Origin: Sphingomonas endophytica
Lineage (GTDB): Bacteria; Pseudomonadota; Alphaproteobacteria; Sphingomonadales; Sphingomonadaceae
Length of the DNA stretch: 32,273 nucleotides
Reading direction: 5' to 3'
Assembly: GCF_001476895.1 (NCBI RefSeq)
Contig: NZ_LDTB01000034.1
Coordinates: 1 to 32,273 of the forward strand
Below, one piece after another: positions 1 through 7,916 of this stretch. The notes beneath the pieces were generated by a model. That model saw only the letters and a list, made by a program, of their open reading frames with translations. It was not told where the DNA came from and ran no database searches. The number at the start of each line of letters is the position of its first letter. The first letter of the stretch is position 1. The position numbers were made by a program, and so were the translations under genes.

Positions 1-1
1 C

Positions 2-271
2 GACGATGCGGCGGCCGCCGCGGCCTTTCGTCGCCTGATCCGCCACTTGCGGCATCGCACCGACGCGCAGAACGTCGATCTGATGGGGTTGGCGGGCTTC
101 TGCCGCAACTGTCTGTCGGACTGGCTGGGCGAGGCCGGCGGGCTGGCGAAGGACGATGCGCGCGCGGCGGTGTACGGGATGCCCTATGCCGACTGGAAGG
201 CGCGGCATCAGGGCGAGGCGACGCCCGAGCAGCTCGCGCGCATGGCCGAGAGCGTGAAGAAGAACGCCTGA
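2..271 (+). CDS. DUF1244 family protein, 5' end outside window
   Basis: The reading frame is open from the first bases of the window to a TGA at 269-271, so the gene is cut by the left edge and its start is not visible. The 89 visible residues carry the conserved DUF1244 core, including RTDAQNVDLMGLAGFCRNCL followed by VYGMPYADWKARHQ. Family members are small (about 100 residues), so only a few residues are probably missing. An in-frame TTG at 47 lies inside the conserved part and is not the natural start. The family's function is unknown; the two conserved Cys (FCRNC) could bind a metal or take part in redox chemistry, but that is inference. The next gene on the same strand starts 131 bp downstream. 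Confidence 0.85.
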   Translation, partial: DDAAAAAAFRRLIRHLRHRTDAQNVDLMGLAGFCRNCLSDWLGEAGGLAKDDARAAVYGMPYADWKARHQGEATPEQLARMAESVKKNA

Positions 272-341
272 TACTTGAGCATCGGGGCGCGGGGGCGTAG
301 ACGCGCCGCCGCACCCAGTCAGGGTAACGGTGACGCCGCCT

Positions 342-379
342 GCCGCCCGCGCGATTCGCGTTCGGGCGTCGCGGGCGGC
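342..379. repeat. GC-rich inverted repeat upstream of gapR-like gene
   Basis: A perfect 10-bp inverted repeat (GCCGCCCGCG at 342-351, CGCGGGCGGC at 370-379) with an 18-nt loop sits in the 131-bp gap before the GapR-like gene. No T-run follows it, so it is not a clear intrinsic terminator. It may be a weak terminator for the DUF1244 gene or a 5' UTR structure, or it may simply reflect base composition. Confidence 0.35.
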
Positions 380-402
380 TTCGGGCATTTCGGGGAAAGA
401 CG

Positions 403-666
403 ATGGAAGAGCGTGGCGAAGGCATGGGCGGCGGTTCGGTCGCGGCGGACGAACTGCGGCTGCTGATCGAGCGCGCCGAGCGGCTGGAGGAAGAGAAGAA
501 GGGCATCGCCGACGACATCAAGGACGTGATGGCCGAGGCGAAGAGCCGTGGCTACGATGCCAAGGCGATCCGCAAGATCCTGCAGATCCGCAAGAAGAAG
601 CGCGAGGAATATCAGGAGGAACAGTCGATCCTCGAAGTCTATATGCAGGCGCTGGGGATGATCTGA
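403..666 (+). CDS. gapR: DUF2312 / GapR-like nucleoid-associated protein
   Basis: An 87-residue protein matching the DUF2312 family. The core runs from [20 protein letters not shown] through [19 protein letters not shown] to [19 protein letters not shown]. It is predicted to be mostly helical, with heptad-like Leu/Ile/Glu patterning in the first half (coiled coil) and a basic patch ([14 protein letters not shown]). In Caulobacter the family member GapR binds overtwisted DNA ahead of replication and transcription and supports topoisomerase activity. A similar DNA-binding role here is inferred from family membership. The ATG at 403 is chosen because GGGGAAAG lies just upstream; an internal ATG at 424 is less likely. 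The first eight or so residues are variable. The gene appears to be monocistronic. Confidence 0.85.
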   Translation: MEERGEGMGGGSVAADELRLLIERAERLEEEKKGIADDIKDVMAEAKSRGYDAKAIRKILQIRKKKREEYQEEQSILEVYMQALGMI

Positions 667-770
667 CTGTTTAATCTGAATCAAAAAGTGACCGGGGTGC
701 CGCTACGTTAACCCGATCTTCGCGCCGGACGCCCATAAGGGCGGTCCAGGTGACGAGGAGGAACGACACG

Positions 771-1307
771 GTGCTGGCGGCACTACAAAGCGGGTTCCGC
801 CCACGTGAGGAGCGGATCACCGTCCTCATCCCGTCGCGGATGCGGAACGGATCGCAGTGGCTCGACGTGGTCATCCACAACGTGTCGTCGCGCGGGCTGA
901 TGGCCGGGTGCGACACGCCCCCGGCGGTCGGCAGCTATGTCGAGATCCGGCGTGGGACGATCACGATCGTCGGGCGCGTGCAATGGGCCAAGGCGCGCTT
1001 CTTCGGCATCCGCTCGCAGGACCGGCTGTCGGTGCAGGGGCTCATCAACGAGCCGCGCCTCGCCAACCGGCCGACCGCCTCCAGCGATCGGCGATCCGAC
1101 TCCCGCGCCGATCACGGCGCCGACAGCCGGCTGGCGCATGAGGCGCAACAGGCCCGCCGCATGGAACGCTCGCGCAGCTTCGCCTCGATGTTCCAATATG
1201 TCGCGATTGCGCTGGTCGGCGTGACGCTGGCGGTCATCGCGGCGCAGGGGGTGTATGGCGTCCTGTCGGGCGCGTCGGCGAAGGTCGAGGCGGCGCTGGC
1301 GCAATAG
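771..1307 (+). CDS. PilZ domain protein with C-terminal membrane segment
   Basis: Encodes about 178 residues. Residues ~8-95 resemble a PilZ domain: an Arg-rich entry (FRPREERITV), then NVSSRGLMAGC, which fits the [D/N]xSxxG half of the c-di-GMP motif, then strands ending near WAKARFFGIRSQD. The usual RxxxR spacing is not exact (Arg spaced RxRxxR), so c-di-GMP binding is likely but not certain. A polar linker rich in Arg, Asp and Ser follows. The tail holds one hydrophobic helix, about YVAIALVGVTLAVIAAQGVY, so the protein is probably anchored in the inner membrane with the PilZ domain in the cytoplasm. The GTG at 771 is preferred because GAGGAGG (755-761) sits 9 nt upstream; a GTG at 750 would place that ribosome site inside the gene. 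Confidence 0.8.
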   Translation: MLAALQSGFRPREERITVLIPSRMRNGSQWLDVVIHNVSSRGLMAGCDTPPAVGSYVEIRRGTITIVGRVQWAKARFFGIRSQDRLSVQGLINEPRLANRPTASSDRRSDSRADHGADSRLAHEAQQARRMERSRSFASMFQYVAIALVGVTLAVIAAQGVYGVLSGASAKVEAALAQ

Positions 1308-1312
1308 CTTCA

Positions 1313-1410
1313 CCCGTCATTCCCGCGAAGGCGGGAATCCAGAACCTCTGACGTTTCGCGCTTTGTGAAGACCTGCGTGTCTCGATTCCCGCTTTCGCGG
1401 GAATGACGGG
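1313..1410. repeat. REP-like inverted repeat pair
   Basis: Two 28-bp arms (1313-1340 and 1383-1410) are inverted copies matching at 26 of 28 positions. Each arm contains its own short palindrome around ATTCCCGC. The element fills the space between the convergent PilZ gene and the small lipoprotein gene. The arms resemble dispersed palindromic repeats common in sphingomonad intergenic regions. It could fold into a long hairpin in either transcript and act as a bidirectional terminator or mRNA stabiliser. Confidence 0.7.
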
Positions 1411-1436
1411 GGTTGGTGGTTAGCTGCCGTTGGACA

Positions 1437-1826
1437 TCAATCCGTCCCGCGCTCGAACGATGCCACGCGGCCGTGACGATCCAGCTTTATGAACAACCAT
1501 TCGTTGTCGATGGGGAACATCGAACCATCGTTCCCTAGGACGTAAATCATATCCGCTCCGCGCCACTTGTCCGTCGTTGTGGGTGGCCCGAGAAGGGCGA
1601 CAACCTGTTGACGCGGCATACCTTTGAGTACGTGTCGCGCGAGAAGGTCGGGCAGCATATCAGCGCGATCACGACCCGTGAGATCAGCACTCCGCCACTT
1701 GGCCTGATCGAAGGTTACGCCGGGAGAACAACCGGCGACTAGCAGGGTAGGATAAGGGCTCGCATCGAGGGATGCTCGCACGAGCATTGCATGTCCGCAA
1801 ATTGGCGAAACCCGCCGCGCCCCCAT
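1437..1826 (-). CDS. putative small lipoprotein, BamE/SmpA-like fold suspected
   Basis: About 129 residues in this frame. A lipobox-like LLVAGC is followed by SPGVTFDQAKW, then HVLKGMPRQQVVALLGPPTT and NEWLFIKLDRHGRVASFERG. The 'GM..xxVxxLLGxP' segment followed by a short strand pair recalls the BamE/SmpA-like fold, which is inference only. The start is unclear: ATG at 1826 follows the maeB stop by 4 nt, a TTG at 1841 overlaps maeB, and an ATG at 1787 begins closer to the lipobox. None gives a convincing lipoprotein signal peptide. A more typical one (ATG at 1766, MRALILP) lies in another frame, so the N-terminus may be frameshifted. Base composition is visibly less GC-rich than its neighbours. 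It is probably co-transcribed with maeB. Confidence 0.55.
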   Translation of the reverse strand: MGARRVSPICGHAMLVRASLDASPYPTLLVAGCSPGVTFDQAKWRSADLTGRDRADMLPDLLARHVLKGMPRQQVVALLGPPTTTDKWRGADMIYVLGNDGSMFPIDNEWLFIKLDRHGRVASFERGTD

Positions 1827-1830
1827 AACC

Positions 1831-4104
1831 TCAACGCGCAATCCCCCCCGCCGCGAGCACCGCCAGCGTCACCAGATCACCCGCCGTCGACGTCATCGGC
1901 GCAATCTGCACCGGCTTTTCCATGCCGACCAGCATCGGGCCGATCATGTCGTCGCCGCCCAGTTCGCGCAGCAGCTTGGCCGAGATGTTCGCCGATTGCA
2001 GCCCCGGCATGACCAGCACGTTGGCCGGGCCGGACAGGCGCGCGAACGGGAAGTTCTTCAGCTGGCGCGGGTTGAGCGCGACGTCGGGGGCCATTTCGCC
2101 CTCATATTCGAACCCGACCTGCCGCCGGTCGAGCACCTCGACCGCGCCACGGATGTTGTCGAGCCACTGGCCCGCCGGGTTGCCGAAGGTCGAATAGCTG
2201 AGGAATGCCACGCGCGGCTCCTGGCCCAGACGGCGCGCGACGGCGGCGGTCTGTTCGGCGATGTCGGCCAGTTCCTCGGCGTTGGGTCGCTCGTTGACCG
2301 TGGTGTCGGCGATGAAGACCGTGTGCGACTGGCCGACGAGAACATGGATGCCGAAGGCGGTGCGGCCGGGGGCGGGGTCGATCACGCGCTTGATCTCGCG
2401 CATCGACTGCGCGAACGGGCGCGTCACGCCGGTGATCATCGCGTCCGCCTCGCCGAGCTGCAACAGCACCGAGCCGAAGATGTTGCGGTCCTGGTTGATC
2501 ATCCGCTCGACCTCGCGGCGCAGGAACCCGCGCCGCTGGAGCCGTGCATAGAGGAAGTCGACCATCTTGGGCACCAGCGGCGAGACGCGGCTGTTGTGCA
2601 GTTCATATTCTTCCGGGTTGGCGATGCCGAGCGCACGCAGCTTGTCGTACACGTCCTCGCGCCCGACCAGCACCGGCGTGCCGTAGCCGCCTTCCTTGAA
2701 GGCGATCGCGGCGCGCAGCACGACTTCCTCTTCGCCCTCGGCGAACAGCACGCGCTTCGGGTTCGCCTTCGCGCCTTCATAGGCGAGGCTGAGCACCGAG
2801 GTGGTCGGGTTCAGCCGCGCGCGCAGCGCCTCCATATAGGCGGCCATGTCGAGGATCGGCTTGGTCGCGACGCCCGAATCCATCGCCGCCTTGGCGACGG
2901 CGGCGGGGACGATCTCCATCAGGCGCGGATCGAACGGCGACGGGATGATATATTCGGGACCGAAGCTGTGCTGCACGCCGTACGCGATCGCGACTTCCTC
3001 GGGCACGCGCTGCCGCGCCAGTTCGGCGATGGCGTTGGCGGCGGCGATCTTCATCGCGTCGTTGATCCCCGTCGCGCGCACGTCCAGCGCGCCGCGGAAG
3101 ATGAACGGGAAGCAGATCACGTTGTTGACCTGGTTCGGATAATCTGAGCGGCCCGTGGCGACGATCGCATCGGGGCGCGCGGCCTTGGCCAGTTCGGGGC
3201 GGATTTCCGGTTCGGGATTGGCCATCGCGAAGATGATGGGGGCGGGGGCCATGTCGACGACCATCTCCGGCTTCAGCGCGCGCGCCGCCGACAGGCCCAG
3301 GAACACGTCGGCGCCGCGCAGCGCCTCGGTCAGCGTGCGGCGATCGGTGTTGGCGGCGTGCGCCGACTGCCACTGGTTCACGTCGTCGCGACCCTGGTAG
3401 ATCACGCCGGTGCGGTCGCAGATCAGGACGTTGTCATGCCGCACGCCCATCGCCTTGATCAGCTCGGTGCAGGCGATCGCCGCCGCCCCCGCCCCGTTTA
3501 CGACGACCTTGATCTCCGACAGCTTGCGCCCGGTCAGCAGGCAGGCGTTGATGACGCCCGCCGCACAGATGATCGCGGTGCCGTGTTGGTCGTCGTGGAA
3601 GACCGGGATGTTCATCCGCTCGCGCAGCGTCTGCTCGATGATGAAACATTCCGGCGCCTTGATGTCTTCCAGGTTGATGCCGCCGAAGGTCGGTTCCATC
3701 AACTCGACCGCGTCGATGAAGCGGTCGACGTCCTCGGTCTTCAGCTCGATGTCGATCGAATCGACGTCGGCGAAGCGTTTGAAGAGGACCGCCTTGCCCT
3801 CCATCACCGGCTTGCCCGCCAGCGCGCCGAGATTGCCCATGCCCAGGATCGCGGTGCCGTTCGAGATGACGGCGACCAGATTGCCCTTGGCGGTATAATC
3901 GTAAGCCGTTGACGGATCGTCGGCGATCGCCTGCACCGGGATCGCGACGCCCGGCGAATAGGCGAGTGCCAGGTCGCGCTGCGATGCCATCGGCTTCGAC
4001 GCGACGATCTCGATCTTACCGGGGCGCCCCTCGGAGTGGAACAGCAGCGCCTCGCGCTCGAACTGGACGTTGCGCTCTTCGGCCTGGGTGCGATCGTCGG
4101 TCAT
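1831..4104 (-). CDS. maeB: NADP-dependent malic enzyme with phosphotransacetylase-like domain
   Basis: About 757 residues, the usual size of two-domain MaeB enzymes. The N-terminal half is a malic enzyme: ALAYSPGVAIPVQAIA, NGTAILGMGNLGALAGKPVM, VFHDDQHGTAIICAAGVINA, and a Rossmann motif VVVNGAGAAAIACTELI. The C-terminal ~320 residues (from about NPKRVLFAEGEEEVVLRAA) match a phosphate acetyl/butyryl-transferase fold, which in this family is regulatory and lacks transferase activity. The enzyme decarboxylates malate to pyruvate with reduction of NADP, linking the TCA cycle to pyruvate and NADPH supply. The ATG at 4104 is preferred because AAGGA lies 8 nt upstream; in-frame ATGs at 4110 and 4128 are alternatives. 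The small lipoprotein gene follows immediately. Confidence 0.93.
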   Translation of the reverse strand: MTDDRTQAEERNVQFEREALLFHSEGRPGKIEIVASKPMASQRDLALAYSPGVAIPVQAIADDPSTAYDYTAKGNLVAVISNGTAILGMGNLGALAGKPVMEGKAVLFKRFADVDSIDIELKTEDVDRFIDAVELMEPTFGGINLEDIKAPECFIIEQTLRERMNIPVFHDDQHGTAIICAAGVINACLLTGRKLSEIKVVVNGAGAAAIACTELIKAMGVRHDNVLICDRTGVIYQGRDDVNQWQSAHAANTDRRTLTEALRGADVFLGLSAARALKPEMVVDMAPAPIIFAMANPEPEIRPELAKAARPDAIVATGRSDYPNQVNNVICFPFIFRGALDVRATGINDAMKIAAANAIAELARQRVPEEVAIAYGVQHSFGPEYIIPSPFDPRLMEIVPAAVAKAAMDSGVATKPILDMAAYMEALRARLNPTTSVLSLAYEGAKANPKRVLFAEGEEEVVLRAAIAFKEGGYGTPVLVGREDVYDKLRALGIANPEEYELHNSRVSPLVPKMVDFLYARLQRRGFLRREVERMINQDRNIFGSVLLQLGEADAMITGVTRPFAQSMREIKRVIDPAPGRTAFGIHVLVGQSHTVFIADTTVNERPNAEELADIAEQTAAVARRLGQEPRVAFLSYSTFGNPAGQWLDNIRGAVEVLDRRQVGFEYEGEMAPDVALNPRQLKNFPFARLSGPANVLVMPGLQSANISAKLLRELGGDDMIGPMLVGMEKPVQIAPMTSTAGDLVTLAVLAAGGIAR

Positions 4105-4146
4105 GGACATGGTCCTTACGGAAACCATGCGCGGATGGGAATATGG

Positions 4147-4623
4147 CTAGCGTTGCTCGCGTGCCAACAGATGTTGCTTGGCCGCCAGTCCGCCCGCGAA
4201 GCCGGTGAGCGCCCCCGACCGCCCGATGACGCGGTGGCACGGGGTGACGATCGAGATCGGGTTGCGCGCGTTCGCCGCTCCCACCGCGCGGGTGGCGGTC
4301 GGGCGGCCGATGGCGCGCGCGATGTCGGCATAGCTGCGCGTCTCGCCATACGGGATGGCGTTCAGCGCGCGCCACACCGCCTGCTGGAAATCGGTACCGC
4401 GCGGAGCCAGCGGCAGGTCGAAGGCGGTGCGCGCGCCGGCGAAATATTCGCACAACTGCGTCGCGGCGGCGGCGAGGATCGGGTGGTCGTCGCGCGCCGT
4501 CGCCTCGGGCAGCCGCACGCGTCCCACCTTGTCGTTTGGCCACAGGATCGCGACCAGCGCGTTGTCGTCCGCGACCAGCGTCAGGTCGCCGAGCGGGGAG
4601 GGGAGGGTGGTGCGATACAGCAT
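4147..4623 (-). CDS. ogt: methylated-DNA--[protein]-cysteine S-methyltransferase
   Basis: About 158 residues with the complete Ogt/AGT layout. An N-terminal ribonuclease-like domain starts MLYRTTLPSPLGDLTLVADD. The DNA-binding domain contains FQQAVWRALNAIPYGETRSY, the winged-helix segment RAVGAANARNP and the active-site motif TPCHRVIG, with acceptor Cys at about residue 129. It removes O6-alkyl groups from guanine by irreversible transfer to that Cys. No Ada-type regulatory domain is present. The ATG at 4623 begins the typical conserved N-terminus; upstream codons in the same frame are low-complexity and not family-like. It is divergent from the toxin-antitoxin/mutS genes and shares a ~100-bp control region with them. 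Confidence 0.92.
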   Translation of the reverse strand: MLYRTTLPSPLGDLTLVADDNALVAILWPNDKVGRVRLPEATARDDHPILAAAATQLCEYFAGARTAFDLPLAPRGTDFQQAVWRALNAIPYGETRSYADIARAIGRPTATRAVGAANARNPISIVTPCHRVIGRSGALTGFAGGLAAKQHLLAREQR

Positions 4624-4723
4624 GACGACGACCTTACGCGCGTCACCGCCAGCCCGCATCCCGTTGCTTGCGGTCAAAGTGGCGGGGTGGTCTTCGCGGC
4701 GCTCGGCGGGTATGATCGCGTAC

Positions 4724-4918
4724 ATGAGGCACGAACCCGGCATCTTCGAGCAACGCGACCGTGAGGCGGAGGCTGAGGCCATCGCCCGTGCGCGGGCCGA
4801 TGGTGCCGCCGGGCGCGTTCATTCGCACGAGGTTGTCAGGGAATGGCTGATGACCTGGGGGCGACCTGGTCGCTTGCCGTTCCGGGAGTGGCTTGCCGCG
4901 CGCAATGGCCAGGGTTGA
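4724..4918 (+). CDS. antitoxin of a ParD/ParE-like type II system
   Basis: A small acidic-then-amphipathic protein (about 64 residues) beginning MRHEPGIFEQRDREAEAEAI and ending with AGRVHSHEVVREWLMTWG and a PFREWL tail. The AGRVxxHExVxxWLxTWG pattern is typical of short antitoxins paired with ParE-family toxins in alphaproteobacteria. The stop codon overlaps the start of the toxin gene by 14 nt, the usual antitoxin-first arrangement, implying translational coupling. An in-frame ATG at 4712 is an alternative start; neither has a strong ribosome site. The role is inferred from gene order and similarity to that pattern: bind and neutralise the toxin, and probably repress the shared promoter. Confidence 0.72.
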   Translation: MRHEPGIFEQRDREAEAEAIARARADGAAGRVHSHEVVREWLMTWGRPGRLPFREWLAARNGQG

Positions 4919-5177
4919 TTGGACCGGTCAGGCACTGCACGAAATCGACCTGATCGTCTCCTGCATCGAACAGTTCGATCCAGCCGCTGCTGCCCGCATG
5001 TCGGCGCGGCTGCTCGCGCTGGGTGACAGTCTGGCCAGCTTCCCGAACCGTGGCGGCCCCGCCGAAGACGGCTTGCGCGAACTGACGATCGTGCCGCCAT
5101 ACATCCTGCTTTACGAAACCGATGGTGAGGTCGTGTCGATCTTCTCCATCCGCCACGGCGCGCGCCGCCCGGACTGA
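4905..5177 (+). CDS. parE: RelE/ParE family toxin
   Basis: About 90 residues with the ParE fold pattern. An N-terminal helix pair (VDWTGQALHEIDLIVSCIEQ, then AAAARMSARLLALGDSLASF) is followed by PNRGGPAEDGLRELTIVPPYILLYETDGEVVSIFSIRHGARRP, which contains the typical PxxGRxxxGxRExxxxxYxxxY-like segment and the terminal RHGAR. Toxins of this family inhibit gyrase (ParE) or cleave mRNA (RelE). The spacing and the RHGAR ending fit ParE better, but the target cannot be read from sequence. The ATG at 4905 is preferred over a TTG at 4893. Its stop lies only 6 nt before mutS, so both are probably on one transcript. Confidence 0.82.
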   Translation: MARVDWTGQALHEIDLIVSCIEQFDPAAAARMSARLLALGDSLASFPNRGGPAEDGLRELTIVPPYILLYETDGEVVSIFSIRHGARRPD

Positions 5178-5183
5178 ACATCC

Positions 5184-7790
5184 ATGACCACCACCCCCGC
5201 CGCCCCGACGCCGATGATGGCGCAATATCTCGCGCTCAAGGCGGAGGCCGAGGATTGCCTGCTCTTCTATCGCATGGGCGATTTCTTCGAATTGTTCTTC
5301 GACGATGCGCGCGTCGCGGCGCAGGTGCTGGACATCGCGCTGACCTCGCGCGGCGAACATGCGGGCGAGAAGATTCCGATGTGCGGCGTGCCGGTCCATG
5401 CCGCGACCGCCTATCTGCAACGCCTCATCAAGGCCGGGCACCGCGTCGCGATCGCCGAGCAGACCGAAAGCCCGGACGCGGCACGCAAGGCGCGCGGGTC
5501 GAAGGCGCTGGTCAACCGCGCGATCGTCCGCGTCGTCACGGCGGGCACGCTGACCGAGGAGACGTTGCTCGACGCACGCGCCGCCAATTGGTGCGTCGCG
5601 ATCGGCGAGACGGCGGGCGGCGAGGTCGCGGTGGCGGCGGCGGACGTGTCGACCGGGCGGTTCGAGGTGATCGCGTGCGACCCGGCCACGCTGGGCGCGG
5701 AGCTGGCGCGGCTCGGCGCGGCGGAGGTGGTCGCGGCGGAGGGGAGCGACGCGCCCGCCACCGTCTTCCGCCCGCGCGCCGACTTCGACAGCGCACGCGC
5801 CGAGGAGCGGCTGAAGCGGCTGTTCGCGGTCGCGACGCTCGACGGCTTCGGCCAGTTCGGGCGCGCCGGGCTGGCGGCGGCGGGCGGGCTGGTCGCCTAT
5901 CTCGACCATACCGCCAAGGGGCAGTTGCCGTTTCTGCGCCCGCCGGTGCTGGCCGCCGCGCGCGACACGATGGCGATCGACGCCGCGACGCGCGAAAGTC
6001 TGGAGATCACCTGCACCGCCGCCGGGCAGCGCAAGGGCAGTTTGCTCGATGCGGTCGACCGGACGGTGACAGGGGCGGGCGCGCGCCTGCTCGCCGCCGA
6101 CCTCGGCGCGCCGCTCATGGACCGTGCCGCGATCGAGGCGCGGCTCGATCTGGTGCGGCTGTTCCACGACGATGCCAGCTTGCGCGACCGCCTCCGCGCG
6201 GCGCTACGCGCATTGCCCGATATCGGCCGCGCGCTCGGGCGGCTGGCGGCGGGGCGCGGCAGCCCGCGCGACCTGGGGCAGCTGCGCGACGGATTGGACG
6301 GCGCCTGGGCGATCGGCGACCGGCTCGGCAGGCGCGACGACGCGCCCGCTTTGCTGGGACAGATCGCGCCGCGCCTGCGCGGGCACGGCGCGCTGATCGA
6401 CCTGCTCAAGCGCGCGCTCGTCCCCGCGCCGCCGATCGAGGCGAGCGACGGTGGCTATATCGCGGCGGGCTACGACCCCGCGCTCGACGCGCTGCGCGAT
6501 ACCGGCAGCGGCGGGCGGCGCGCGATCGCCGCGCTGGAGCAGACGTTCCGCACGAAGACCGGAATCGCCACGCTCAAGATCCGCCACAACGGCGTGCTCG
6601 GCTATCATATCGAGGTGCCGGCGCGATCGGCCGACCCGCTGATGGCGGCGGACTCGGGGTTCACGCACCGCCAGACGCTGGCGGGCGTCGTCCGCTTCAA
6701 CGCGCCCGAACTGCACGAGGTCGCGGCCAGCGTCACGCAGGCCGGCGCGCACGCGCTCGCCGCCGAGGCCGCGCATCTCGAAGACCTCACCGCACAGGCG
6801 CTCGGCGGGCGCGAGGCGATCGCCGCCACCGCCGATGCGCTGGCGCGGCTGGACGTCGCCGCCGCGCTGGCGGAGCGCGCGGTCGAGGGCGGCTGGTCGC
6901 GCCCCGCCTTCGCCGACCACGCCTGTTTCGACGTCACCGGCGGGCGGCATCCGGTGGTCGAGGCGGCGCTGGCGAAGAGCGGCGACCGCTTCGTCGCCAA
7001 CGACTGCGTGCTCGGCGAACGCTCGCGGCTATGGCTCGTCACCGGCCCAAACATGGGCGGCAAGTCGACCTTCCTGCGTCAGAATGCACTGATCGCGGTG
7101 CTGGCGCAGGCCGGCGCCTATGTGCCCGCCGCCTCGGCGCGGCTCGGGCTGGTCGACCGGCTGTTCAGCCGCGTCGGCGCGTCGGACAATCTCGCGCGTG
7201 GGCGCTCGACCTTCATGGTCGAGATGGTCGAAACCGCCGCGATCCTGGCGCAGGCGACGCCCAACAGCTTCGTCATCCTCGACGAGGTCGGGCGCGGCAC
7301 TTCCACCTATGACGGGCTTGCGATCGCCTGGGCGGTGGTGGAGGCGATCCATGAGGACAATCGCTGCCGCTGCCTGTTCGCGACCCATTATCACGAACTG
7401 ACGCGGCTGGCCGAACGCTGCGACGCGCTCAGCCTCCACCATGTCCGCGCGCGCGAATGGAAGGGGGAACTGGTCCTCCTCCACGAACTCGCCGACGGTC
7501 CCGCCGACCGCAGCTATGGCCTGGCGGTCGCGCGGCTGGCCGGAATGCCGCCCGCGACGGTCTCGCGCGCCAAGGCGGTGCTGGCGAAGCTGGAGGCGGG
7601 CCGCGCAAGGACCGGCGGGCTGGCGGCGGGGCTCGACGACCTGCCGCTGTTCGCCGCCGCCGCGCAGGCCGAAGAGGAGACGTGCGACGCGATCCGCGCC
7701 GAGGTGGAGGCGCTCGACGTCGACGCGCTCACCCCGCGCGAGGCGCTCGACACGCTCTACCGGCTCAAGGCGCTGGCGCGCGAGGCATAA
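5184..7790 (+). CDS. mutS: DNA mismatch repair protein MutS
   Basis: 868 residues, full length for bacterial MutS1. Domain I has the mismatch-reading F-x-E motif in FYRMGDFFELFFDDA (Phe34, Glu36). The ATPase domain has the Walker A GPNMGGKST at 621-629, the Walker B/signature VILDEVGRGTSTYDGLA with Asp700 and Glu701, and the TFMVEMVETAAIL segment between them. HYHELT follows in the C-terminal part of the ATPase, and a helix-turn-helix dimerisation tail ends the protein. It binds base mismatches and small loops as a dimer, then recruits MutL. The ATG at 5184 has no good ribosome site and sits 6 nt after the toxin stop, so initiation may depend on translational coupling to the toxin gene. Confidence 0.97.
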   Translation: MTTTPAAPTPMMAQYLALKAEAEDCLLFYRMGDFFELFFDDARVAAQVLDIALTSRGEHAGEKIPMCGVPVHAATAYLQRLIKAGHRVAIAEQTESPDAARKARGSKALVNRAIVRVVTAGTLTEETLLDARAANWCVAIGETAGGEVAVAAADVSTGRFEVIACDPATLGAELARLGAAEVVAAEGSDAPATVFRPRADFDSARAEERLKRLFAVATLDGFGQFGRAGLAAAGGLVAYLDHTAKGQLPFLRPPVLAAARDTMAIDAATRESLEITCTAAGQRKGSLLDAVDRTVTGAGARLLAADLGAPLMDRAAIEARLDLVRLFHDDASLRDRLRAALRALPDIGRALGRLAAGRGSPRDLGQLRDGLDGAWAIGDRLGRRDDAPALLGQIAPRLRGHGALIDLLKRALVPAPPIEASDGGYIAAGYDPALDALRDTGSGGRRAIAALEQTFRTKTGIATLKIRHNGVLGYHIEVPARSADPLMAADSGFTHRQTLAGVVRFNAPELHEVAASVTQAGAHALAAEAAHLEDLTAQALGGREAIAATADALARLDVAAALAERAVEGGWSRPAFADHACFDVTGGRHPVVEAALAKSGDRFVANDCVLGERSRLWLVTGPNMGGKSTFLRQNALIAVLAQAGAYVPAASARLGLVDRLFSRVGASDNLARGRSTFMVEMVETAAILAQATPNSFVILDEVGRGTSTYDGLAIAWAVVEAIHEDNRCRCLFATHYHELTRLAERCDALSLHHVRAREWKGELVLLHELADGPADRSYGLAVARLAGMPPATVSRAKAVLAKLEAGRARTGGLAAGLDDLPLFAAAAQAEEETCDAIRAEVEALDVDALTPREALDTLYRLKALAREA

Positions 7791-7916
7791 GTTACGGTGT
7801 GTCCCGATGTGAGAGTATTGTAAAAATAGAACCTTTATAGATGCTTTTCGATGACGGTGCGCGCAGGTAACTCTGTCGCGTCACCATTCCGAAACCATAA
7901 AAAAAGGTCGTTCGTC

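Noticed and set aside
275..466. Small plus-strand open frame before the GapR-like gene
   Set aside because: Arg/Ala-rich, overlaps the gapR start in another frame, and contains the GC-rich inverted repeat; no coding signal.
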